A program made the translations under genes and the position numbers. A stretch of DNA of 64,000 bases from Heloderma charlesbogerti (taxonomy: Eukaryota > Chordata > Lepidosauria > Squamata > Helodermatidae): the NCBI GenBank assembly GCA_026122225.1, contig JANEZZ010001870.1, forward strand, positions 186,001 to 250,000, in the 5' to 3' direction. The notes under the pieces were generated by a model, which saw only the letters and a program-made list of their open reading frames with translations, had not been told where the DNA came from and made no database searches. Positions 1 through 10,800 of the stretch are shown here, piece after piece. Numbering within the stretch: position 1 is the first letter of the stretch; each line of letters opens with the position of its first letter.

Positions 1-1047
1 TTCAGTTGGATATATCTTCCCCTTTCTCCCTTGCTTTTCGCTTCCCTTCTTTCGTGAGCTACTTGTAAAGCCTCATCTGACAGCCACTTGGCTTTCTTGC
101 ATTTCTTTTCCTTTGGGATGGATTTCGTTGCTGCCTCCTGAACAATGTTACGGACCTCCGTCCATAGTTCCTCAGGCACTCTGTCTATCAGGTCTAATCC
201 CTGAAATCTATTCCTCACCTCCACTGTATATTCATCAGGGATATGATTTAGGTCATACCCGAATGGTTTAGTGGCTTTCCCTACGTTCTTCAATTTCAGC
301 CGAAATTTTGCAACAAGAAGCTCATGATCTGAGCCACAGTCAGCTCCAGGTCTTGTTTTTACTGACTTTATGGAGCCTCTCCATCTTCGGCTGCAAAGTA
401 CATAATCAATCTGATTTCGATATTGACCATCTGGTGATGTCCATGTGTAGAGTCGTCTCTTGTGCTGTTGGAAAAGTGTGTTTGCTATGATCAGCATGTT
501 CTCTTGGCAAAACTCTATTAGCTTTTGTCCTGCTTCATTTTGTACACCAAGGCCATGCCTGCCTGTTATCCCGGTGATTTCTTGACTTCCTGCTTTAGCA
601 TTCCAATCCCCTATGATGAAGAGGACATCTTTTTTTGGTGTTAGTTCTCGAAAGTGTTGTAGGTCTTCATAGAACCGATCAACCTCAGCTTCTTCGGCTT
701 CAGCGGTTGGGGCATAGACTTGAATTACTGTGATGTTGAATGGTTTGCCTTGGATTCGTACTGAGATCATTCTATCATTTTTCAGATTGTACCCCAGTAC
801 TGCTTTTCCCACCCTTTTGTTGACTATGAGTGCTACTCCATTTCTTCTAAGGGATTCTTGCCCACAATAGTAGATATGATGGTCACCTGAATTAAATTCG
901 CCCATGCCTGTCCATTTGAGTTCGCTGATTCCCAAGATGTCGATGTTCAATCTTGCCATCTCATGTTTGACCACCTCCAGCTTACCTTGATTCATTGATC
1001 TGACATTCCAGGTTCCTAAACAATATTGTTCTTTACAGCATCGGATT
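1..1047 (-). CDS. BovB endonuclease and pre-RT region, open reading frame
   Basis: The - strand frame from GTWNVRSMNQGKLEVV to the edge (about 340 codons) contains no stop in my translation. APE endonuclease landmarks are present: the N-terminal GTWNVRS block, QVYAPT, GDWNAK, and the terminal SDH in CGSDHELL. The linker to the RT follows ([15 protein letters not shown]). An intact frame over this length suggests a fairly young copy. The product would nick target DNA for target-primed reverse transcription. Host relevance is nil apart from being intronic and antisense to PPIP5K1. Confidence 0.85.
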
Positions 1048-1440
1048 TTCTTTTCACCACCAGACACATCCACAGCTGAGTGTCCTTTCGGCTTTGGCCC
1101 AGCCGCTTCACTCTTTCTGGCGCTACTTGGAAATACCCTCTGCCCTTCCCCAGTAATATATTGGACACCTTCCGACCTGAGGGGCTCATCTTCCGGCGTC
1201 ATCTCTTTAGGCTTGTGACACGTTCCATGGGGTTTTCTTGGCAAGAATACTGGAGTGGGTTGCCATTTCCTTCTCCAGTGGACCACGTTTTGGCAGAACT
1301 CTCTGCCATGACCTGTCCGTCTTGGGTGGCCCTGCACGGCATAGCTTATGGCTTCACTGAGTTACGCAAGCCCCTTCGCCACAACAAGGCAGTGATCCAT
1401 GAAGGGGAAACATCCCTAATTACTTCCTACTATGTCTCTC
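1..1440 (-). mobile_element. BovB (RTE) LINE, 5' part, antisense
   Basis: Read on the - strand, this starts at about 1,440 with the BovB 5' region (CCATGGAACG-type motif and the segment whose + strand reads TGGGTTGCCATTTCCTTCTC at 1,257-1,276), followed by an APE-type endonuclease frame. It overlaps the second BovB copy: bases 1-245 reverse-complemented match 35,404-35,650. The element continues past the left edge, so the RT is not visible. BovB is known for horizontal spread between squamates and ruminants. Confidence 0.93.
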
Positions 1441-3070
1441 TGCTGCTCTGATTTTTGTGTTTTTATTTGTTGTGTTTTTGTATATGTCCCACTTCTCCAA
1501 GATGCTTTTGCCTGATAGAGCAACTTAGAAATTCTCTAAATAAATAAAATAAATCAAAACAGAGACACAGTTGAAGCAATCCCAGCTTTTATTGAACAGA
1601 TAAAAGCAGTGGAGTGATGTTGCGCTATGACAGCATCATAGAGCAATACCAAGCCTGTTGTTCCTAGTAGGGCTCTTCTGCCGTTGAAAGCTATATAGCA
1701 GCTTTGGGGCAACCTGTACAGCTTTTCCTACGACTGCAGCTCCATGCTGAGAATGGCCGCACCTGTAGCAGGCCTGTCTGTTGTGTATTCATTGTATGAT
1801 ATGGCTATCCTGCTTTTCAGACAAACATGGTCTTACAAAGCAGCTCACATCAGTTAAGAAAGAAAGAAAGAAAGAAAGACAGGTTTACAAACCCCATAGA
1901 CAAGACATGCTAGAGAAGAATGGAAGGGGAGGAGGGGGAGGTCAGCTTGACCATGCCGGAACGACGTGGTGAGTTGCGAACAGGTGTTGATACCCCATTG
2001 GGCCTGGCTGCCCCCGCTTGCTGTGAAGTGCCTCCTGGGAAGTGGGGGGACCCCTCCCCGTGGCTGAGGCCAGAGGCCAGAGTCTGTCGCTCTTCAGCTC
2101 TGCACTCCCAAGGCAACTCTGAAAAGATGCGGGATCCCTGTAAACCGGAATTGCTGCAGTCCCACAGTGGAGCAGCTGGCTGCCCATGAGCCTCTGCTGC
2201 TCTTGCAGACTGTGGGACGCTGGGCCTAGGGAATGCCTCTCCTCTCGCGTGTCCTGCTGCTGGCCGGCAGAGAGGCCCGAGGGGCTGGGCTGAGGGGCGG
2301 CGAAGGGTGGGCAGCACTTGCATCATCAGGAGCTGCTTCGTTGGAGCAGTTGAGTGAGTCGAGGAAGAGGTTCTTGGCCTCAGGCGTGCTTCCATGCTGC
2401 ATCCCTCAGAGCTGCTTCTCGCTTCACCACCGAGGCCTGCATTTGGAGGTTCAGGTGTTGCAGGAGAGCACGTGGTCACCGAGACAGTCGTTGCCTGCGG
2501 GGTGAGCATTGGGCCTTTTGCCCCCGTTTGTCCTGCGTTTGCCCCAGCTCTGACTCTGCATGCGAAAAGGGGCCGCCAGTGTCCAGCTAGGAGGAGGATC
2601 TCCTGTGTTCCCCGCAAAAGTGGCTGCACCTCCCTGGTGCCTGAGCTGGCCTGTGCTCGTGGGCATCCAGGGCCCCCTCTCCGCCATTTGCAGAGGCATC
2701 CCGGCACCTCTGAATGGGAGAAGCAGCTAGTGCCTGACGAGTAATGGAGGATTGTTAAAACTTGTACGGTTTCCCCATATTCTGGACAGAGTCAGTGGGG
2801 GAGACACTGGCCTTGGGGGGGAGTGAGCGCTCTGCACACGCAGAGTGGGTTTGAGATTCATGGGGGGTCTGGACCCTTGTTTGGGTCTGGAGTCCTGAGG
2901 TAGGGTGCCTATGAGGGGTCTGAGAAGAAAATCTTGTTCATCTGCCTCTCATTTCTTTTTGCTTTTGTCCCGGCATTTGGGCGTGCCAAGTGTTCCATCT
3001 GCAAAGGCCCCACCTGTCTGCTTCTACTTATCTAAGTCTGGGGAGAAGAGCTGGAGCCCCAGGTAAGAAC
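1441..3070. other. Intron sequence, no gene recognised
   Basis: GC-rich unique-looking intron sequence from about 1,900 on, with open frames on both strands that look compositional. 1,545-1,780 contains an AATAAA-rich junction and a TTTATTGAAC segment resembling the antisense end of a retroelement, unclassified. A short AGAA microsatellite is listed separately. Confidence 0.5.
1857..1878. repeat. (AGAA)n microsatellite
   Basis: Five to six perfect AGAA units. Confidence 0.9.
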
Positions 3071-3647
3071 AACAGAGAGTCTTGTGGCACCTTAAAGACC
3101 AACACATTTATTCTGGCATAAACTTTTGTGGATTACACTCCACTTTATCAAATGCATGCAGTATTATGGAGAGTTTGATGTGGGGATGGGGAAGAGAATG
3201 GCAAACAGTGAGATTAGAAAGAAACTAAATGCAGAAAGTGCCTATCATCCAACAATTGTGCTTTAAAATTGGTGACAGACCTTAAAGAGGCCATCGTGGA
3301 GCAAAGGAACTTCAAAGGGAGATTAGAGCAAGAGACTGCTAAATTAGAATCCATCAACAGATTTAATTCTGTCGCCAGAGGCTTGAATCGGGATAAAGGA
3401 TTTTTATCACGTGTTGCATGTATAAATTGGCTTACCTAGTGCCAGGATGTTTGTGTTATTAGCAACAACTGTGCTGTGAATGATCGCTATTAGTAATGAA
3501 ATGGTCACTTCCTCACTGTTTACAATTCCACCACCACCCTCCATGAAACTCCATAATACTCAATGCATCAGGTGGGCTGTAGTCTATGAAAGCTTCTGCC
3601 AGAATAAGCTTGTTAGTCTTCAAAGTGCCACAAGACTCTTCGCTGTT
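3071..3647. mobile_element. Non-autonomous DNA transposon with ~106-bp terminal inverted repeats
   Basis: The left arm 3,071-3,176 (AGTCTTGTGGCACCTTAAAG near its start) and the right arm 3,541-3,647 are reverse complements along most of their length; both contain AGTCTTGTGGCAC, TTATTCTGGCA and GTATTATGGA-type blocks. The total is 577 bp with no coding capacity. This is a very common reptile repeat type. The superfamily is not assigned here. A related half-element is at 30,386-30,487. Confidence 0.75.
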
Positions 3648-3741
3648 TTTGCTGTAAGAGACCAACGCAGCCACCCTCCAGAAACTGATCCAGGGTGTTG
3701 TTGTTCATGTACTCTTGGTGGTGTGCCAGGATTGACTGCAG

Positions 3742-4180
3742 AGTTTATTTGTTTGTTTGTTTGTTTATTTATTTATTTATTACATTTCTATACTAGCCAA
3801 AGCTCTCTGGGCAGTTCACAACAGTTAAAATAATAAAATACAACATGATAAAATACAGTATACAAGTTTAAAACTACAGGATAAAATAAAAATTAAAACC
3901 AAAATAAAACCTAGCTGCAGTGCAAAGATTTAAAACACAGTAACAGATTTAAAACAGAAACTGAAAGACTGAAATGGCTGGGAAAATAAGGAGGTGTTCA
4001 CCTGGTGCTGAAAAGAGTGCAACATAGGAGCCAGGAGAACCTCTCTGGGTCGCTCACCCACAACCAGGATGCCACAGCAGAAAAAGCCGTGTTCTTAGTA
4101 GCCGCTCACCTCACTTCCTTTGGCAGAGGGCTCCCAGAGAAGGCCTCTGAAGACGATCTTAGGGTCCAGGCAGGTATATA
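3742..4180 (-). mobile_element. L2-type LINE 3' end with (TTTG)n/(TTTA)n, antisense
   Basis: Starts with the tetranucleotide run 3,742-3,783, followed by the squamate LINE tail ACATTTCTATACTAGCC... CTCTGGGCAGTTCACAAC. 4,000-4,180 resembles the antisense end of the RT region with repeated truncations. Class by similarity to the other L2-type tails at 5,625 and 9,838. Confidence 0.55.
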
Positions 4181-4706
4181 TGGGAGGAGATGATCCTTCA
4201 GGTAACCAGGCTGATGCTGAGTTAGTCAGTATCCTGTCCTCCGTTCTGATTGGGAAGTGGTAGACTTCTGATTTACACCACCCCTTTTGTTAGTGTGATG
4301 TTACATCCTCACTGAGCCCTGGGAGAGCAAAGGATTCCTCCCCTCCTCCACTTGTTCTTTTCCCTTGCGGTGGCAGGAGGCTGGTGCTATCCTGGGGTAT
4401 CTTCTGGCTCCACTGGTGCAAGGGACTTTGAGGCGTAACCCCGGATCATGCAGTAAAATGAGTGTCTGTGCCTGAGGCTGGACACGGATTATTTGCTAAG
4501 TAGAGGAACAGTTGGATCAGGCCATCAGCTGCCAAGTGGCATTTCTAACCTGGGATGGTAGCGTTCCGATGTGCCAAAATGTGCCCCCCAGCCCAGAGCC
4601 TTGCCTCTCATCCACCTCAAGCCTCTCTGACAAGGGTGTGTTTGCGATGGAAGCCTCAAGGGCTCAGGCTGCAGCCGTTGGCCATGCGCTGTTCTCCTCC
4701 ACCCAG
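4181..4706. other. Intron sequence before exon A
   Basis: No repeat or exon recognised. The upstream PPIP5K1 exon was looked for here and not found. Confidence 0.5.
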
Positions 4707-4828
4707 GGGACTATGCTGGCTTCCCAGGATGTGGCCTCCTTCGGCTGCACAGCACTTACCGCCACGACCTCAAAATCTACGCCTCCGATGAAGGCAGGGT
4801 CCAGATGACAGCGGCAGCATTTGCAAAG
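4707..4828 (+). CDS. PPIP5K1: PPIP5K1 exon A: phosphatase-like domain core
   Basis: 122 bp, starting in phase 1 and ending in phase 0. The first two bases complete a Gly codon, followed by 40 codons beginning [20 protein letters not shown]. The stretch [17 protein letters not shown] (last Gly from the next exon) matches the histidine-acid-phosphatase signature in which an Arg is followed by an alanine-rich helix. The acceptor is a pyrimidine-rich tract ending ACCCAG and the donor is GTGGGT. The exon that should carry the preceding catalytic RHG-like motif was not found in bases 1-4706, so it lies further left. Confidence 0.95.
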
Positions 4829-7800
4829 GTGGGTTCCTTCTCTCCAGTGTGGGAGGCACCTTCTTCTGGATCCTCTTGTAAAGCTGGTGAGCTCTTGCAA
4901 GTGCTGGGGGGGGGGGGCTGATGCCCTGCCCCTCTTGCCTGGAGCCACGCGTCAGGCATATTCCATTCTGTGGGGTAAAGTGAGTCCTGCATGTGGCTTC
5001 CTTACTATCCTGGGCAGTCCTATCAGAATTGGGGCCATACCCAGGGCAGCTTGGACCTGTTCCCCTCTGCAGGGCCTCCTTGCGCTAGAGGGGGAGCTGA
5101 CGCCCATTCTGGTGCAGATGGTGAAGAGCGCCAACATGAACGGCCTTCTGGACAGCGACAGCGACTCCCTCAGCAGCTGCCAGCACCGGGTGAAGGCGCG
5201 CCTCCGGGAGATCATGCAGAAGGATGCCGCGTTCTGCGAAGAGGACTGCGAGAAGGTGAGGGGCAGCCTGGCCAGCAGGAGCCGTCCTTCATTTTCACTG
5301 ATGTATTTTAATGGAACCAATGACCTGGGGAGGTGGTGGGCTCTCCCACACTGGAGGCCTTCAAGACGAGGCTGGACAGCCATTTGTCAGGAAAGCTCTG
5401 ACTTGGATTTCTGCATTGAGCAGTGGGTTGGACTCGATGGCCTTGTAGGCCCCTTCCAACCCTACTATTCTATGATTCTATGATAAGCCTGCCCTCCCCA
5501 AACAGTGTGCAGATAAAATGATATCTCTGTAAAAGCATACTGTAAAAGCATATAGTTAACTAAAACAACAACCTAAAACATTTTAACACAAGCCGACAAG
5601 AAAGAAAGGCGACAGTTAAAACTATTTATTTATTTACAATATTTATATACCGCTCCTCATCAGAAGATTTCGGAGCGGTGAACAACATAAGAATAAAACA
5701 ATGGTTAAACAAGTTAAAAAAGTTAAAACATTTTTAAAAAGACAAATCCCAAAGAAGTGGAATTCAACAACCCACGGCTGGTCATGCAAGGAAGGCCTCT
5801 TGAAAGAACAATGTCTTCAGGAGGCACCGAAAAGAACACAATGTTGGCGCCTGCCTGACCTGTAAAGGCAGGGAATTCCATAGGAAGGGGGCCACCACAC
5901 TGAAGGCTCTTCTCCTGGTGGACTCCAACAGGGCCATAGGTCCATGTGGAACCACCAGGAACATGCCCTCTGATGACCTCAGTGACCACTTATCTACAGC
6001 TTATCAAGAGCATAATTCAATTAAAACCAGGTGGAAAACTCCACCTCTATAAGGCCCTTGTAAGACCAGTCAGGGAGGGAGCCAAGAGCACTTCCCGAGG
6101 AAGGGAGTTCCATCGGGATGAGAAGGCCGTTCTCTTGTGCCTGCCAACGTGGGGGTTTGCAAATAGAGCTGCTGCTTAAGACCTGTTACTTAGTGTAACT
6201 TTTTAAATTATTGCTGTGCTCTTATCTGCCTTCAGCTGGCGCCAACAGGCAGTGTCTCGCTCATCAAGTCCATGGGCATCATCCAGAATCCTGTGGAAAT
6301 CTGTGATCGGGTCTTTGACCTGATTGAGAGCCTCACTTCTCAGATCCAGAAACAGCTGGAAGACCCCAAGTCTGCAGGTGGGGAGAGTGGGGTATAGGAA
6401 TGGGGGAGGATGCTTTGTGGTTTGTGTTCATGTGCTCTAGGGCAGTGGGGAAGATTGGGGTCACTGGGGGACCATGGGTTTGTGACTCCTAAATTAGGCT
6501 GCAGAGATGAAAGAAAGCTGTGGGAGCGGGAGGTGGGGGAGCAGAAGTGAGTTTTTGTGTGATGGCTGTGAGTTCAGTTTGATACTGAAAACAAATTCCT
6601 GTGTTGAGCCTGTGCTCTGAGGCACCCTGTTCCTCCATTCTTACTGTCTGTTCCCCACATATCCAGCCGCTATTTTGCACCTGGCTCGTGGGGGTGGACC
6701 TTGCAGTTCTAATGAAAAAAAACAAAGTAGATCCTGCAGTCCTTGAAGTCTGCTCCCCCCACCCTAGGATGCTGGGTGGATGGGAAGCTTTAGGCTTGCA
6801 GGACCTACTTGGTAAAATAGGGGTAAGCAGAGAGCAGACATGCGCAGAATTCAGGGACGGCCTCTGCCCACGGGCCCAGGGTTTGTTTTTGTGTCGGAAC
6901 TCAGTTCACAGTCATTCCACACAAGCATCCACTCCTGGTTCTCCCTGCCCCCTTCCCTGCCTGCCCTGGCTTCGTATTTCCGAAGTCTGATTTTGCGGGG
7001 GGGTCTCTTTGCTGCCGCTGTTGCTACAGCAGTTGGGAGTCCGAGGAGCCTTGGCATCTCACGGCTCATCTCCGCGAGGTCTGCCGGTGGCCCCCAATCT
7101 CCCTTCTGCCCTAGGGCTGTTCTGACCTTGTTCCCTCCACCTGCGCGGCTGTGGGCGCCGTCGTTCTCTAGACCTGCAGCTCTACCACAGTGAGACACTG
7201 GAGCTGATGCTGCAGCGCTGGAGGAAGCTGCAGCAGGACTTCCGCTTGAGGAACAGGCGCTACGACGTCAGCAAGATCCCGGACATCTACGACTGTGCCA
7301 AGTACGACACGCAGCACAACGCTGCCCTCCGCCTGGAGGGCACCACGGAGTTGCTCCGGCTCTCCAAGGCCCTGGCTGATGTCGTCATCCCCCAGGTATG
7401 GCACGGTGTGGTTGCTGGGCAGCCCCAGGCGGTGCAGAGTTGCCAGCCACACGGGCAAGAGCGCCTGGCCCCGGGCTTGGCTGAGAGGCCCCTTGAAGCA
7501 CCCTCATTTCACCGCCTCCTCCTTGGCAGGAATATGGGATCAACAAGCAAGAGAAGCTGGATATTGCCGTTGGCTTCTGCCTGCCACTCATCAGGAAGAT
7601 CCAGCTGGACCTGCAGAGGACCCATGAGGATGAGTCTGTCAACAAACTGCATCCCCTGTAAGGACTGTTGGGAGGGGGGCACAGGGCAGATCCCCCACTG
7701 GGAGAGCTGGGCGGGGAGGGCAGGAGCTAGCAGCGGGGTGGTGTTCCTGCTTCTTTGCTGTGCATCATGTCTCTTGGACTCACTTCCTGTCAGAGCATGG

Positions 7801-10800
7801 AACATCACCCTGTCTGTCGCCAGACCACCCTGGAGGTCTCCCTCGTGCAGGCGCCTCGCCTCCTCCTGCCCTTGGCAGCCGCAGTGGGCTCCCGCAGGAT
7901 GTGCACAGCCTTTCCTCTGGGTGGGCCTCCCGCCTTTGCCTGGTGTGGCTCTGCTGGCTGGCATGGTGGCTCTGAGCTACGGCCCTCGGCCCGTTGGCCA
8001 CCCTGCCCCCTCCTGCCGGGTGTCAGCTCCGCATTACATGGCCAGGGAGGGCTGCCCGCCCCCTTGGCCCCGGTGCCAGCCTCCAGGCCTCTGGTGCCAG
8101 AGCTCTTGGCATGGCTGCTGCTTTGCAGCAGCAAGGCGCCTCCCTTCTTTGGGACCGTCTTCCTTGCACCCTGTGTCGTTGCTCGAGCTGCGGCTCATGC
8201 AGCTCTCACTGGTCTGATTTCAGGTATTCGAGAGGAGTCCTGTCTCCAGGGCGCCACGTCCGAACACGTCTGTACTTCACCAGTGAGAGCCATGTCCATT
8301 CCCTGCTCAACATCTTCCGCTATGGGGGCCTCCTGGATGTGAGCGAGCCAGCGGCGTGTGGCGGGGGGGTGTGATTGGGCGTTCAGTGGGGACGTGCAGT
8401 GGCTTAGCCAGAGTTCACCAGCTCCTGTGAGGCGGGGAAAGACTCCTTGCAGTTTAGCTTTGCCAGCTCTTGCACTGGCTGTAGCAGAAGCCGCCCCCCC
8501 GCCCCCTTCAAGGGACTCTTCGTGGAGGAAGCCCTTTACACCACCAGCAGTCTCCATGTCCTGGCACAGGCCTCCCGTGGTTTCAGAGCCAACAGGTGCT
8601 GAGCCTCTTCTGTTTTGTTTGCCCTGGGAGAAAGGTGGGAGTGTGCCGAGTGCTTCTCCTGGCTTGGGGACACGGTGGATGCATCTCTGCAAACTCGCAT
8701 CCTTTCCCCATTGCTGACCTGCTCTGGATCCTTTCTCGGTCCTCCTCAGCAGCTCCTCTCTCAAGGAAAGGCAGGCTCTCTGCTCCCCGCCCCCCCCCCA
8801 ATGCCCTTGTGTATGCCTGAAAGGGCCCAAAGCATGCTGGGCTTTTCAGCCAGTGTGAGCGAGATAGCTGTGAAAAGCTGCGGGCTATGAAGCCTTGTGC
8901 AAAACCCCCTCAGGCAAACTCCAAAATCCCGGTGAGCCCTGGACTCCGGCAGGGCTGTGTAGCTGGGCTTCCCCTTTCGGCCCTTGTCAGCGCTTTCATC
9001 CTGCACTCCTTCCCGCCTTGTGCGTGCCAGGAATCTAAAGACCCACAGTGGAAGAGGGCCATGGACTACCTCAGTGCCATTTCGGAGCTGAACTACATGA
9101 CGCAGATTGTTGTCATGCTCTATGAGGACAACAACAAGGTGAGGGGGGTGGCGGCAGCCGGGGCAGGCCGAGGGCCGAAGCCGCACCCCGGTTTCTACAG
9201 CAGCGCCTTGCTGTCTTGGCAGGACCCTTCCTCGGAGGAGCGGTTCCACGTGGAGCTGCACTTCAGTCCAGGAGTGAAGGGCTGCGAGGAGGATGGCAGC
9301 GCCCCCGCGGGGTGTGGCTTCCGCCCTGCATCGGCAGAGGTGAGCCTGCTGTGGCCCTCGATGGGGTCCCGCCTGCCCGCAGCGGGCATGGAGCTTCCCC
9401 TCCTCTGTGGCTCCTGGTCTGGCTTCAGGCCTGCTCTGGACCGGCTCTCTCCTGGGAAGGGGCACAGAAGTGGGACCTGGCAGGCTACTCCTCGGAGGGT
9501 GGTGGGTGAAGAGAGACTGGATGCAACTAGCAGAGAAGATGAGAGGGAGCGGCTGGACACTCTCTTTGTGTGTCCCCCCCCCCCCCCGTAAGAGGTTCAG
9601 GCAAAAGTTTTGCATCTGACTCATGGAAGAAGCAGAGAGGCAGACACAGCTGTAGCTGTTGTTGGCAGAGAAGAGCTGTTGAAGAGCCAAACAATAAACA
9701 GATGCTTTATCTTATCCCTCAATAATCCCGTCGTCGTCATGTCATTGTGATCTTGAGACACTACTAAAGGGCTGCACAGCCTCTTTCTTTCTCTGTCCTT
9801 CCCCCCACCCTCCTTTGACTAAGTCTAGGAGGGAGGACTTATTTATTATTAAATTTATTTATTTATTATTAAATTTATTAATCGCCCATCTGGCTGGTCA
9901 CCCAGCCACTCTGGGCGATGTACAACATACAATAAAACAGTTTAAAACAATAAAATTCTACAATAAAAACATTTTCTAAAATACCCTAACCCACCCCAAA
10001 TGCCTGCCTGAACAACCACGTTTTTAATGCACGACGGAAGCTCATTAAAGAGGGGGCATGACGGAGTTCCCTGGGGAGGGAGTTCCACAGAGTGGGGGCC
10101 ACCACAGAAAAGGCCCTCTCCCTTGTCCCAACCAGTCTTGGACCTCTCTTGCTGATGCTCCTCGCTACAAGCAGGATGCTCGTCCACCCCCTCCCCTCCC
10201 CTCCCGCTGCCAGGAATGCTGCCTTCTGCCCCCTCGCCCTTTCTAACATGGCTGGCACTTTGTTGCAGAAGGGAGTGAAGCAGCCAGAGCGGGGCAGCCT
10301 GGAGGACGTGGCCAGGCCAAAGGCCATGGATGAGGCAGGCCGGACCCAGCAGCCCTTGGAGCCCACCTGCATGCAGCGGCGATCCCCTCTGATCCGGAAT
10401 CGCAAGGCTGGCTCCATGGAGGTAGCTCAGTGGGTGGGCAAAGTGGAGGGGGGGTGGGGAGTCTCAGCGCGTGATTGGGGGTGTCGCTGCAGCTTCCAGC
10501 CCCCTTCTTGCCTGCTGTGTCAGCTGGTCTGCTCACAAGGAGGGCTGTCGCCTCCTCCTCAGAGCTTCTGTCCTGACCTGAGGCTGGGGACAGTTTCCCT
10601 CCGCCGCGGGGTCTCCACCCACCAGCGAGGGCTTCCTTCCCACAGGTGCTGTCGGAGTCCTCCTCCAAGTGCGGGGGGTATCGCCTCTTCTCCTACTCCA
10701 GGCATTCCTCAGAAGTGAAGCAGAGTGGCTTAGGTACCAGCCTTTTCTCCGCGTGCGGCGGGGGGGGGCGTGGCTCAGAGGCTGACATGACTCCTGGGGA

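Noticed and set aside
1..1440. BovB sequence as a sign of cattle DNA contamination
   Set aside because: BovB is native to squamates. The same window holds CR1, L2-type and DIRS elements inside one continuous PPIP5K1 gene, and a second, older BovB copy.
1080..1451. 123-codon + strand frame
   Set aside because: It is the antisense of the BovB 5' region.
4707..10733. PPIP5K2 as the identity of the gene
   Set aside because: The tail motifs [16 protein letters not shown] and GFEGCSMVP fit PPIP5K1; the paralogue differs at these positions.
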